DNA of 64,000 bases from the NCBI GenBank assembly GCA_965224815.1, contig CBDDAF010000003.1:620001-684000 (forward strand), given 5' to 3'. The position numbers and the translations under genes are program-made. Source of the DNA: CAYPEL01 sp036479985. Its GTDB lineage: Bacteria; Pseudomonadota; Gammaproteobacteria; DSM-19610. The notes beneath the pieces were generated by a model. The model saw nothing but the letters and a program-made list of their open reading frames with translations. It had not been told where the DNA came from and made no database searches. Positions 43,358-51,593 of this stretch are shown in pieces. Numbering within the stretch: the stretch's first letter is position 1; every line of letters starts with the position of its first letter.

Positions 43358-44723
43358 CTATTGCTGCTTCGACTGGACTTCCATTATCACCGGCCAACTC
43401 TTCAGCGAATCGGGCTGTATCATAATCCGCATTCAGATATTGGCACAACGAGGCCAGATCGGTGCCTGCATTTTGCAAACAACTTGTTGCGCCCGGCGAA
43501 GGCGTCATGTTAAAAATTATACCGTCATTATTGTCAATCCTGGCTTCACCCAGCAATAATTCACGCTGGTTTCTATCAACCAACTGCGGACGCAATCCAC
43601 CGAAACCACGCGCATATCGCATATCCCTGAATTGCAAAGAAGGCACTACCTTCTGCGCAGATTTCAAAAACAGATAACGCCCCAACACTGGCACTTCATA
43701 AAGGAAATTCCTCATCACAAAGTTTCGAATATCAGTGTCTTTTAAAAGTTTATACAACACGGCCAGCACAGCCTTATCCAGGCCCAGCACACTGAAAAAC
43801 TCCGGCACACTTCGATAGTTATATCGTTCCAGCATGGGTAATATCAAGGCTGTAGGGCCAAAGCGCGTAGCGTTATCCGCCAGCATATCAGGATCTCCAT
43901 GAATGGCAGCGAAGGGTAACTTATCATTCTGAACAGTATAGACCTTACCGTTAAGCACATGAGGTGTGAAATAAAAACTACCTGCCATGGGGAAAACTGA
44001 GTACTCCAGCCCATAGCCCATTTGATGTGCGAGTAACAGGCTGTGTCCACCGGCTGAAACCACCACGGCATCTGCCGTCAATACTCCCTGATCTGTTGTA
44101 ACCTGGAAATGATCATGGCCAGACTTGATCGAAGTTACTCGAGTATCTAACTGTATTTGCACCTGCTTACCGGCCGCGTTGAGTGCAGACTGCACAAATG
44201 ACTGGGTCAACGCACCAAAATCAACTGCCGTATAGTCATCTACCGACCCCATAGCAGTAATACATTCTGCACGCGGCTTACCATCTGCTAACGCGACATT
44301 GGGTTCGATTTTTGCAATCTGGGCGGCATCCATTAACTGCATGGATGGATAATGCCGCCCAAAGATTTCAAAACGTTCTTTAATGGCGGCACATTCTGAG
44401 TCACCTACCCCGAGCACCATTTTTGGGTAACGCTTGATCAGCTCGTCCAGGTTTTTCTGCTGACCGGTATACTTTACGATCATATCAGCTGCCTGTTTTA
44501 CATAGAGGGCTTTTTCCAATGTGTAATTGGTTTCTATATCCCCGCAATGCAGCGTCTGACTATTGTGTTGTCCACTTGAATTAACTTTGGCAAGCACTGA
44601 ATATTTTTCGACCAGGCCGATCCGTTTCAAAGATGAATACCGGCTCGCTGCATACAACAATGCTGCACCTGTCACCCCACCGCCAATAATCAATAGTTCA
44701 TAGCTGGCCTTAGCCATCACCAC
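43350..44723 (-). CDS. mqo: Malate:quinone oxidoreductase, Helicobacter/Campylobacter-like type
   Basis: 457 residues. N-terminal FAD-binding Rossmann motif LLIIGGGVTGAALLYAASRY, then NSSGQHNSQTLHCGDIETNY, which from memory resembles the ~450-residue malate:quinone oxidoreductases of epsilonproteobacteria more than the E. coli enzyme. C-terminal FNMTPSPGATSC is a typical flavin-closing motif. It would oxidise malate to oxaloacetate and reduce quinone, feeding PEP and TCA metabolism alongside sdh and ppsA. A related 2-hydroxyacid oxidase cannot be excluded. ATG at 44717 is an alternative start. First gene of mqo-zapE-ppsR. Confidence 0.78.
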   Translation of the reverse strand: MVMAKASYELLIIGGGVTGAALLYAASRYSSLKRIGLVEKYSVLAKVNSSGQHNSQTLHCGDIETNYTLEKALYVKQAADMIVKYTGQQKNLDELIKRYPKMVLGVGDSECAAIKERFEIFGRHYPSMQLMDAAQIAKIEPNVALADGKPRAECITAMGSVDDYTAVDFGALTQSFVQSALNAAGKQVQIQLDTRVTSIKSGHDHFQVTTDQGVLTADAVVVSAGGHSLLLAHQMGYGLEYSVFPMAGSFYFTPHVLNGKVYTVQNDKLPFAAIHGDPDMLADNATRFGPTALILPMLERYNYRSVPEFFSVLGLDKAVLAVLYKLLKDTDIRNFVMRNFLYEVPVLGRYLFLKSAQKVVPSLQFRDMRYARGFGGLRPQLVDRNQRELLLGEARIDNNDGIIFNMTPSPGATSCLQNAGTDLASLCQYLNADYDTARFAEELAGDNGSPVEAAIVD

Positions 44724-45131
44724 TACCCTTTGTATTTATAAAACATAGAGCTTATCGGAACTCATTACATACCCTTTATATAGTGAGTGGATATTCAAGC
44801 TTGCCTTTACTCAAAAATATTAGTAATTATAATAATAAATACATAATGTTATGTCTAAGATATAAAGTAATTTATATATAATATTTCAATACTACACATT
44901 GCGATTATGCCTAGCTTAAAATCTAAATTAGATTAATAATATTATATATATTATTGATATAAAACATAATAATTATAATTATCAACCAGGCTTATAAAAA
45001 ATATATAAATATCGTTAAACAGTGCTTGCGAATATAAGCATATTCTGTAATACTGCAATTGTCGTTACAGAATTTACCAAACAAAATTTTATATTAACTA
45101 ATTTTAAATTTAACAATCATGGAGAATGATT
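44724..45131. other. AT-rich divergent intergenic region
   Basis: 408 bp, very AT-rich, between the divergent mqo and sulfur-globule-like genes, with many TATAATA-like runs. I see no open frame of note and no RNA gene. The only clear structure is the dyad at 45043-45072. Confidence 0.7.
45043..45072. promoter_or_regulatory. Perfect dyad TTCTGTAA-N14-TTACAGAA
   Basis: An 8+8 bp inverted repeat with a 14-bp spacer, centred about 75 bp before the sulfur-globule-like start. Length and spacing fit a dimeric regulator site, and the adjacent ArsR-type gene makes it a candidate operator, though ArsR proteins usually prefer shorter spacers. It could also form a leader hairpin. Confidence 0.45.
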
Positions 45132-45689
45132 ATGAAAAAACTAGCCACTATTATTACTGCCGTATCTTTAACCATCGTTTCTGCTTCAGCCAGCGCTTTT
45201 TGGGGTTGGGGTGAAAATGGAAACGGTTTTGGTAATGGAAATGGAGCTGGAAATGCTTCTGGAAACTTCAGCTTTGGTTTCAATGGCAGCGCCAATGGCG
45301 CAGCACGTGGAAATGGCCAGGGTAATGGTTATAACAACAGCAACTATGGTTATGCCCCACAGGGCTATGCACCTGCTTACGGTTACGTTCCTGCTCCAGT
45401 AGCACCGGCTGCCGCAGTTGCAAATGCTCCTGCTACAACAGTAACTGCACCTGTAGCACCAGCATATGCAACTAATGGCGCCAATACTGCAGCATCAGGT
45501 AATGGCAACGTTGACGGCAATGTTAATGGTGGCTTCAACTTTGGCTTCAGTGGTAACGCTAACGGTTCAGCACGTGGTAATGGCCATGGCAACGGTTACA
45601 ATAACGGTCAATACGGCTATGCTCCAGCTCCAGTAGCACCTGCTGCTCCTGTCGCTCCTGCTAAAACAGCAGACGCTACAGCCAAGTAA
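45132..45689 (+). CDS. Secreted Gly/Asn/Tyr-rich protein, sulfur globule protein-like
   Basis: 185 residues. ATG 45132 is preferred over ATG 45126 because GGAG (45121-45124) is then 7 nt away. Signal peptide 1-22 (SASASA|FWGWG). The mature protein has two copies of a ~32-residue unit (residues 45-76 and 134-164): F-F-FGF-G-ANG-ARGNG-GNGYNN--YGYAP, joined by Ala/Pro/Val-rich stretches. Composition, the FWGWG mature start and GNGYGY-like repeats resemble the Sgp proteins that coat periplasmic sulfur globules in Chromatiaceae, but low-complexity similarity is weak evidence. It is monocistronic with a strong terminator and its own AT-rich promoter region, which suggests high expression. Confidence 0.65.
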   Translation: MKKLATIITAVSLTIVSASASAFWGWGENGNGFGNGNGAGNASGNFSFGFNGSANGAARGNGQGNGYNNSNYGYAPQGYAPAYGYVPAPVAPAAAVANAPATTVTAPVAPAYATNGANTAASGNGNVDGNVNGGFNFGFSGNANGSARGNGHGNGYNNGQYGYAPAPVAPAAPVAPAKTADATAK

Positions 45690-45712
45690 GCTTCACTCTA
45701 CACAGAGTTGGG

Positions 45713-45741
45713 AAAAGGGGTTCTTTTGAACCCCTTTTTTT
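45713..45741 (+). terminator. Rho-independent terminator of the sulfur-globule-like gene
   Basis: AAAAGGGGTTC, TTTT loop, GAACCCCTTTT followed by more T. A strong 10-11 bp stem starting 24 bp after the stop codon. Confidence 0.92.
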
Positions 45742-45786
45742 ATGGGTGCAAGTTATACAGCACCCAACCATAATCACTTTTCTATC

Positions 45787-45857
45787 TCTCGCAGAGGCGC
45801 AGAGCACGCAAAGAAAAGACTTTTGTTTTACTTGGCGAGCTTTGCGCCTCTGCGAGA
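45787..45857. repeat. Family B palindromic repeat
   Basis: Arms TCTCGCAGAGGCGCA and TGCGCCTCTGCGAGA, 15 bp perfect, separated by 41 bp that include GCACGCAAAG and GGCGAGC. Related to the elements at 13034 and 34738. It sits between the convergent sulfur-globule-like and ArsR genes. Confidence 0.88.
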
Positions 45858-45888
45858 ATTAATCATTTAAGACCAGACACAATATAAT

Positions 45889-46209
45889 TTAACTATCCCC
45901 TAGATTAGCGTGACATAAAACGGTGCGCATACTGTTAATCAACTCGAGTAGCACTTCGTTTCGTACCCGGTAATAGATTCGGTTAGCTTCTTTTCGGGAA
46001 ACCACAATGCGCTTATTGCGGAGCTGGTCAAGGTGTTGTGACATATTGCTTTGCGTTGTACCCACGCGCTCAGCCAGTTCACCAACGGTTATTTCCTTGT
46101 CACCCAGCACGCATAGAATACGCCATCGCAGTGGATGCCCCATTGCTTTTAGGGCATCAGCGGTTAGCGCATCATCTTCAGGTGTATCTGATTTTGATTG
46201 TTCATTCAT
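45889..46209 (-). CDS. ArsR-family regulator with a BigR/SqrR-like cysteine pair
   Basis: 106 residues from the ATG at 46209, 1 bp after the response-regulator stop; a longer start at 46242 would overlap that gene. Winged helix-turn-helix: LKAMGHPLRWRILCVL, ITVGELAERVGTTQSNMSQHL, IYYRV. It has Cys33 in RILCVL and Cys99 in the last helix (RTVLC), 66 residues apart. This is the spacing of the persulfide-sensing pair in SqrR (Cys41/Cys107) and BigR (Cys42/Cys108). A polysulfide- or redox-responsive repressor is therefore likely. Third gene of the kinase-regulator-ArsR operon, convergent with the sulfur-globule-like gene. Confidence 0.82.
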   Translation of the reverse strand: MNEQSKSDTPEDDALTADALKAMGHPLRWRILCVLGDKEITVGELAERVGTTQSNMSQHLDQLRNKRIVVSRKEANRIYYRVRNEVLLELINSMRTVLCHANLGDS

Positions 46210-46210
46210 A

Positions 46211-47062
46211 TTACTGCTGAATATCCTCATGTTCGGCTGCATAGCCCGTCATATTTTTAGCCACACAAAGAATATCGGTAATCTGTCCCGACACATCTGT
46301 CATAGCTGCCCTTGAAAATAAAATCGGTATCCGGCGGTTATCTTGCGTAATAAAACGTGCTTCTATGGTGCTCAAACTACCGGTTCTAATCAGCGCCTCC
46401 AGCCAGGTACCCATAAATGCTTTAGCCTGTTCCTGATCTGATTCTTCGAATACATCACCAATTGACATACCAATCAGAACATCTTCTGCATAATCCAGCA
46501 TTTTACAGGTGGCTGGATTAACCGACTTGATTATACCTGTTGGTTCGAGAATCAATAAAGCCTCGCCTATATTTTCGACAACACCCGTCAAATACTGGTT
46601 ATTACGGCGCAACTCTTCGGTGCGCTCGGCCACCCGCTTCTCCAGCTGCTGATTTATGTCACGCTCTTTTTCAATCAAGCGGAAATAGGTGCTAATTTTA
46701 TTGATTAATTGATTGTCATCAATGGGTTTACAGAGGTAATCCACAGCACCTACGGCATAGCCCTGCTTTTGAAATTCATCTGTTTTGAAAGCAGCCGTTA
46801 GAAAAATGATAGGAATATCCTTGCTGCGCTGGCGGATTTTTAGCATCGATGCCGTTTGGAAACCATCCATTTCCGGCATTTGGATATCAAGAATGATTAA
46901 ATCTATTTCCGGCGTATTCAGGGCAGTATCAATAGCTGCCTGTCCAGAATCCGCCTCAAGCACGGCGACGGCCATGTGAGTTTGTATCAAAGTCCGCAAG
47001 GTAAACAGATTATTACTGTTGTCATCAACGATGAGTAATTTAAAGCCAGCATACATGCTCAT
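46211..47062 (-). CDS. Response regulator with receiver and PAS domains
   Basis: 283 residues. Receiver domain (1-125) with acidic pocket VDDN, phospho-acceptor Asp in LDIQMPEMDG (about residue 60), T in FLTA and K in CKPID. A coiled linker (130-150) precedes a PAS domain (about 155-270) that ends in CVAKNMTGY. No DNA-binding or enzymatic output is present, so it probably acts through protein contacts or passes a signal on. It overlaps the upstream hybrid kinase gene by 4 bp. Confidence 0.87.
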   Translation of the reverse strand: MSMYAGFKLLIVDDNSNNLFTLRTLIQTHMAVAVLEADSGQAAIDTALNTPEIDLIILDIQMPEMDGFQTASMLKIRQRSKDIPIIFLTAAFKTDEFQKQGYAVGAVDYLCKPIDDNQLINKISTYFRLIEKERDINQQLEKRVAERTEELRRNNQYLTGVVENIGEALLILEPTGIIKSVNPATCKMLDYAEDVLIGMSIGDVFEESDQEQAKAFMGTWLEALIRTGSLSTIEARFITQDNRRIPILFSRAAMTDVSGQITDILCVAKNMTGYAAEHEDIQQ

Positions 47063-49374
47063 GGTTTCACCAGATATTCATCAAGTATTATTTTAAGTTT
47101 AGCCGGATCTACAGGCTTTGTAATGAAAGCATCTAACCCCTCTTCACTGGCCTTTTCCTGGCTCTCTTTATCGGCCTTTGCTGAAACCGCAATAACAGGT
47201 AAGGAATTAAAACGCGAATCAGCACGCAATTTCCGAGTCATTTCATAGCCATCCATTCCTGGCATCATAATATCCATTAATACAAGCTTTATACGGTCGG
47301 CATTTTCATTGAGTGTATCAAGTGCTTCCTGGCCATCACCAGCAGCTATCACATCTATTCCCCAGCTTTCTAGAATGGGTGTCAATGCCAATAGATTGCG
47401 CAAATCATCGTCAACGAGAAGAATACATTTGCCATCATAATTGGCGACAGGTAATGACGTACTTGAGTCATCGCTCTTCTCTGCAAGGGAAACACTGGTC
47501 TTATCATCGATTTCCAATGGCAGCATTAATGAGAAAACTGAACCCTTACCGGGCGTACTCTCCAGTTTCACATATCCGCCAATTAACTCTGCCAGCTCTT
47601 TACTGATCGTCAAGCCGAGTCCGGTACCGCCGTACCGGCGATTGCTGGTTCCATCGGCCTGTTGGAAAGCATCAAAAATAACATCCTGTTTTTCTATTGG
47701 TATACCAACGCCCGTATCCTTAACGCTAAATCTGACAGGGTAATGTTGGTGGTCATCACCAGGGTTTTGACTATAGGTTAACGTAATATTTCCATGGTCG
47801 GTGAATTTGATCGCATTGGATAGAAAGTTCAGCAATATCTGTCGCAGTTTATCGGCATCTGTTACCAGATTATTTGGAGCATCAGGATTAACAATCAGCT
47901 CAAATTCATGTTGCCGGTCTTTAAACTGTGGTTGCAGAAGTGCTGCAATATCCTGTAAAAGCGCTTCGCAATTGACTGACTGAATATTTGTTGATAACTC
48001 TCCCGCTTCAATTTTTGCAAGATCGAGTATCGAATCGATCAGAATTCTTAGATCGTTACCGGCAGAGTGTATGACAACTGCTTGCGCTCGGTCATCATCT
48101 TTAAATTGCGCATCCTTTTTATTGGCGAGTAACTTTGAGAGCAGCACAATTGAATTTAAAGGCGTCCGTAATTCATGGCTGACATTGGCAAGGAATTCGG
48201 ATTTATACTGATTGGATATTTCCAGTTGTTGAGCGTGCTGGCGAAGCAGCAGGATAGTGGAAACATGCTTTTCACCCAGGTCGGTCAAGCTACTGCCCAG
48301 TTCCTTGAGTTCTTCTGGCTGTTTCCATGAAAAGCTAGGCGCAGTTTCATGTTTGAGCATATTGGTAATGCCCCGCGTCAGCTGTCGACCCACCTTCTCG
48401 GTACGCAATGATATCCAGCGCGCAATCAATAACACCGTAGCTAATAATCCAGTGACGATTAGCAGAAAACGAATTTTTAATGACTTACTAAACTCACTGA
48501 TAGGTGATGGATCGACAGGACGGCCGACCCAAAGTGGACCGGTTTTTTCCGAAGGTAAAAATGGCAACCAGAATACTTGCTGTTTTTCATGCTTCCAAAG
48601 AACAATCTCATGCTTCTCAAAAAGTAATTTCAAGCCTGGAAAATCCTGGAATGCATTGGTAGCTGAATTCATACTCTCAGGTGTTTCAAGATAGTTACCA
48701 TCATCAAGTACCCAGTAAATACCCGGATAAGCTTTGGCCATACCGCCGATATCCAGAACAAACATAACAGCACCCATGACTTTCGGCTGTCCCGATTTTA
48801 CCGGTTCAGTCACTGGCGTGATAAAACGCACTGTCATAAACCGGTCTGATAAAAAGTCATCACTGGTATGTTTTAGCGTGACTGGACTGGTAATAACGAC
48901 TCCTGGGGCGACTGACAAACCTTCTTCAATATAAACACTATCTGATAAATCCGTTTGGCTGGTGACAGGATTGAAGATGCCGGTATTCTGTTCTCGCCGA
49001 AGCCAGAAAGTTGGCTCACCCTGCTTGTCTAAAAATATCACTTCTTTGATATCAGATTCGTTATATAACGCCTGATTGATCCAACCTAAATAAGTAGTAC
49101 GTTTCTGACTGATGGAGATACGACTATCAGATTCCATGGCATCTTTATTAAGCGCTGGATCAGGGAATTTTGCCAATAGCCGCGTCATTTCCTGACGACG
49201 AGTAATATGTTGGTCCAGCGTATGAAAATCCAAACGCAATTGTTGCAAATGAGCACCGTGATAAAAATGCTCCAGACGATCGAACATCTGCGGGACATTT
49301 ATCACGAAAGCTATTATCAGGGGCACAAGGCCGAATAAAAAAAGGAGCAAAAAGACCTGACTGCGTAGTTTCAC
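47059..49374 (-). CDS. Hybrid sensor histidine kinase with receiver domain
   Basis: 771 residues. TM1 (about 6-24), a periplasmic sensor domain of about 270 residues (probably Cache-like), TM2 (about 298-316), HAMP-like linker, HisKA with SHELRTPLNS (His about 398), HATPase_c (505-620: ILLNFLSNAIKFT, DTGVGIP, GGTGLGLTISKEL) and a C-terminal receiver with MDIMMPGMDGYEM (Asp about 701) and KPVDP. It would pass phosphate to its own receiver and then to the neighbouring REC-PAS protein, perhaps through a separate Hpt protein not seen here. First gene of the operon. Signal unknown. Confidence 0.9.
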   Translation of the reverse strand: MKLRSQVFLLLFLFGLVPLIIAFVINVPQMFDRLEHFYHGAHLQQLRLDFHTLDQHITRRQEMTRLLAKFPDPALNKDAMESDSRISISQKRTTYLGWINQALYNESDIKEVIFLDKQGEPTFWLRREQNTGIFNPVTSQTDLSDSVYIEEGLSVAPGVVITSPVTLKHTSDDFLSDRFMTVRFITPVTEPVKSGQPKVMGAVMFVLDIGGMAKAYPGIYWVLDDGNYLETPESMNSATNAFQDFPGLKLLFEKHEIVLWKHEKQQVFWLPFLPSEKTGPLWVGRPVDPSPISEFSKSLKIRFLLIVTGLLATVLLIARWISLRTEKVGRQLTRGITNMLKHETAPSFSWKQPEELKELGSSLTDLGEKHVSTILLLRQHAQQLEISNQYKSEFLANVSHELRTPLNSIVLLSKLLANKKDAQFKDDDRAQAVVIHSAGNDLRILIDSILDLAKIEAGELSTNIQSVNCEALLQDIAALLQPQFKDRQHEFELIVNPDAPNNLVTDADKLRQILLNFLSNAIKFTDHGNITLTYSQNPGDDHQHYPVRFSVKDTGVGIPIEKQDVIFDAFQQADGTSNRRYGGTGLGLTISKELAELIGGYVKLESTPGKGSVFSLMLPLEIDDKTSVSLAEKSDDSSTSLPVANYDGKCILLVDDDLRNLLALTPILESWGIDVIAAGDGQEALDTLNENADRIKLVLMDIMMPGMDGYEMTRKLRADSRFNSLPVIAVSAKADKESQEKASEEGLDAFITKPVDPAKLKIILDEYLVKP

Positions 49375-49505
49375 TTTTACTGGCTCATTATCGTTTTAAT
49401 ATCTCCTTTATACATGCAGATCGATAAGTTGTCAGTTCTGGAAGTTAAATAATCGCACAGATGATAATCAGGATATACCGCATAGCCGTCTCATAAACGC
49501 ATAAG

Positions 49506-49607
49506 CTCCCTCTCCCTTCGGGAGAGGGCTGGGAAAAGGGAATCCAATTAAAGCACTGCCTTTTATTTATCCCCTCTCCCTGCCCCTCCCCCTAAGGGGG
49601 AGGGGAC
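49506..49607. repeat. Family C paired-hairpin repeat, copy 2
   Basis: CCCTCTCCCTTCGGGAGAGGG and CCCTCCCCCTAAGGGGGAGGGG, with an AT-rich middle. Sits in the 279-bp divergent space between the histidine kinase and the MBL-fold hydrolase genes. The rest of that space holds nothing recognisable. Confidence 0.88.
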
Positions 49608-49653
49608 GATTTTTTCAATGTTATTATAAGCACACCTGATACTATTCAAATCA

Positions 49654-50613
49654 ATGGCAACTGCTCCGCAATCAAAACTGATAACCGATCTTGGTCACGA
49701 CATCTATCTTCTGGATGCAGACTATATACGCCCTTCCATGGCAGCAGTTTATCTACTGGTACAAAATCAGCAGATTACAGTGATCGAAACGGGTACTGCC
49801 TACACTGTCCCAGGTATACTCGGTGCGATAAAGCAACTAGGATTTGAAACTACTGATGTTGCTTACATCATTCCTACCCATGCGCATCTCGATCACGCTG
49901 GCGGTGCCGGTCTTTTAATGCAACAGTGCACAAATGCTCATCTGGTTATTCATCCCAGAGGTGCGCGGCATATGATCGATCCTACGAGACTTATTGAGGG
50001 TACACAGGCCGTTTATGGTAAAGAGAAATTTCACGCTCTTTATGGTGAATTAATACCGGTTAATGCCAATAGAGTCATCGAAGCACCCGATAACCATGAA
50101 ATAAATCTGCATGGCCGCACATTGACATTCATAGACACCCCCGGCCATGCACGGCACCACTTTTGTATTCATGATGCTGTCAGCCAGGGTATTTTTTCCG
50201 GCGACACTTTCGGACTATGTTACCGGGAACTGGATACGCATGATGGGCCATTCATTTTCGCTACTACTACTCCGGTTCAGTTCGAACCCGAAGAATTATT
50301 ACATAGCATTGACCGGCTCTTATCACTGAAACCAACGTGTTTATATCTGACACACTACGGTAGCATTGAACCAACAGATTCAATTGTGCAACAACTAAAA
50401 AGTAGCGTAAAAAGCTTTGCCCAGATAGCCCTGGAAGAACAATTTCCTTTAGAAAACCGGCTGGCTCGTCTGGAAAAACGATTGATGGCGTATCTTCTTG
50501 ACTTGCTGGATAGCATGCGATGTTTCGCCTCTCAAGATGAATGCCGTGCAATCCTGATGACTGATGTGCAATTGAATGCTCAGGGACTGGATGTTTGGTT
50601 GAACAGGCGTTGA
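49654..50613 (+). CDS. MBL-fold metallo-hydrolase
   Basis: 319 residues. Metal-binding THAHLDHAGG (HxHxDH at about residues 76-81), a later His in DTPGHARHHF and Asp in GIFSGDTFG, then His in YLTHYGS. This is a standard glyoxalase II/beta-lactamase-fold hydrolase followed by a C-terminal helical part (about 245-319). Specific substrate unknown. It is a single-gene unit ahead of the sdh operon, with a REP between. Confidence 0.88.
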   Translation: MATAPQSKLITDLGHDIYLLDADYIRPSMAAVYLLVQNQQITVIETGTAYTVPGILGAIKQLGFETTDVAYIIPTHAHLDHAGGAGLLMQQCTNAHLVIHPRGARHMIDPTRLIEGTQAVYGKEKFHALYGELIPVNANRVIEAPDNHEINLHGRTLTFIDTPGHARHHFCIHDAVSQGIFSGDTFGLCYRELDTHDGPFIFATTTPVQFEPEELLHSIDRLLSLKPTCLYLTHYGSIEPTDSIVQQLKSSVKSFAQIALEEQFPLENRLARLEKRLMAYLLDLLDSMRCFASQDECRAILMTDVQLNAQGLDVWLNRR

Positions 50614-50651
50614 AGTATGTGCTCGCCTCGCCATTGAAAAAAGTACAAATA

Positions 50652-50716
50652 CTGTAGGAGCGGCTTTAGCCGCGATTGGGCTGTAGCGTTCATCGCGGCT
50701 AAAGCCGCTCCTACAG
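50652..50716. repeat. REP-like palindrome, copy 5 (family A)
   Basis: CTGTAGGAGCGGCTTTAGCCGCG with complementary arm, between the MBL gene and sdhC. Confidence 0.93.
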
Positions 50717-50864
50717 TATTTGTAGTGTTCATTATTTATAAGAGCATAATAAATTCTGCTCCTACGAGTTTTGGATTGCTGTCGGCTGGTCTTGACTCTA
50801 ACTACAGATCGCCTAATATGGACGTTACTAAATTCACAAACTTGGATTATACGCAAGCCATCAC

Positions 50865-51245
50865 ATGAGCCTGACTGAAAAACGTCCTCGCTTTCTGGAT
50901 TTACGAAAAATCAAATTGCCATTGCCCGGCATAATTTCGATACTGCATCGTATTTCCGGGATCTGCATGGTAATCGCTATTCCATTCGGCATTTATCTAT
51001 TTGATCTGTCATTACGCAGTTTCGAGAGTTACCAAACAGCACAGGATTATTCAGGCTCTTTATTATTCAAGCTCGCAGCAACCCTGATACTTTGGTCGCT
51101 TTGCCATCACCTGTTTGCCGGTATTCGTTTCCTGTTACTGGATTTGGATATCGGTGTTGAACGCAGCCAGGCACGCCTATCCAGCATCCTGGTATTTATA
51201 GTATCGATTGTCACTACCCTGCCCTTTCTGGGAGTCATCTGGTGA
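50865..51245 (+). CDS. sdhC: Succinate dehydrogenase cytochrome b556 subunit
   Basis: 126 residues with three transmembrane helices. The family motif LHRISGICM and the heme-ligand His region (LCHHLFAGIRFLLLD) are present. It anchors the flavoprotein and iron-sulfur subunits and takes part in quinone binding. First gene of sdhCDAB; sdhD starts before its stop (4-bp overlap). The promoter must lie in 50717-50864. Confidence 0.92.
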   Translation: MSLTEKRPRFLDLRKIKLPLPGIISILHRISGICMVIAIPFGIYLFDLSLRSFESYQTAQDYSGSLLFKLAATLILWSLCHHLFAGIRFLLLDLDIGVERSQARLSSILVFIVSIVTTLPFLGVIW

Positions 51246-51583
51246 GCAGGCAATTAAGTGGATTACGCGCCTGGGTAGTTCAACGATTGAGCGCCCTTTA
51301 TATCGGCCTGTTCCTGATCACTGCCGGTATCATTATATTGATTAAAGGCACACCCGACTCCTACTCAGATTGGCATGCGCTCTGGTCCACACCTTCACTC
51401 AATCTTGCCATGCAGGTTTTTATTATTGCCCTGCTGTTACACGCCTGGGTCGGAATGCGGGATGTGATTCTGGATTATGTTCACCCTGACGCATTGCGCT
51501 TTGCTCTGCTCAGCTTTTTTGCTTTAGGCCTGCTGGCCAGTGGCCTCTGGGCCACACGCATTCTGTTCAACCTGCTGGAGTAA
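51242..51583 (+). CDS. sdhD: Succinate dehydrogenase hydrophobic membrane anchor
   Basis: 113 residues, three transmembrane helices. RAWVVQRLSALYIGLF near the N-terminus and LLHAWVGMRDVILDYV hold the conserved His and Asp/Tyr of the heme and quinone site. Starts with GTG at 51242 inside the ATCTGGTGA end of sdhC, and lies 10 bp ahead of sdhA. Confidence 0.9.
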   Translation: MSRQLSGLRAWVVQRLSALYIGLFLITAGIIILIKGTPDSYSDWHALWSTPSLNLAMQVFIIALLLHAWVGMRDVILDYVHPDALRFALLSFFALGLLASGLWATRILFNLLE

Positions 51584-51593
51584 ACCGACAGTT

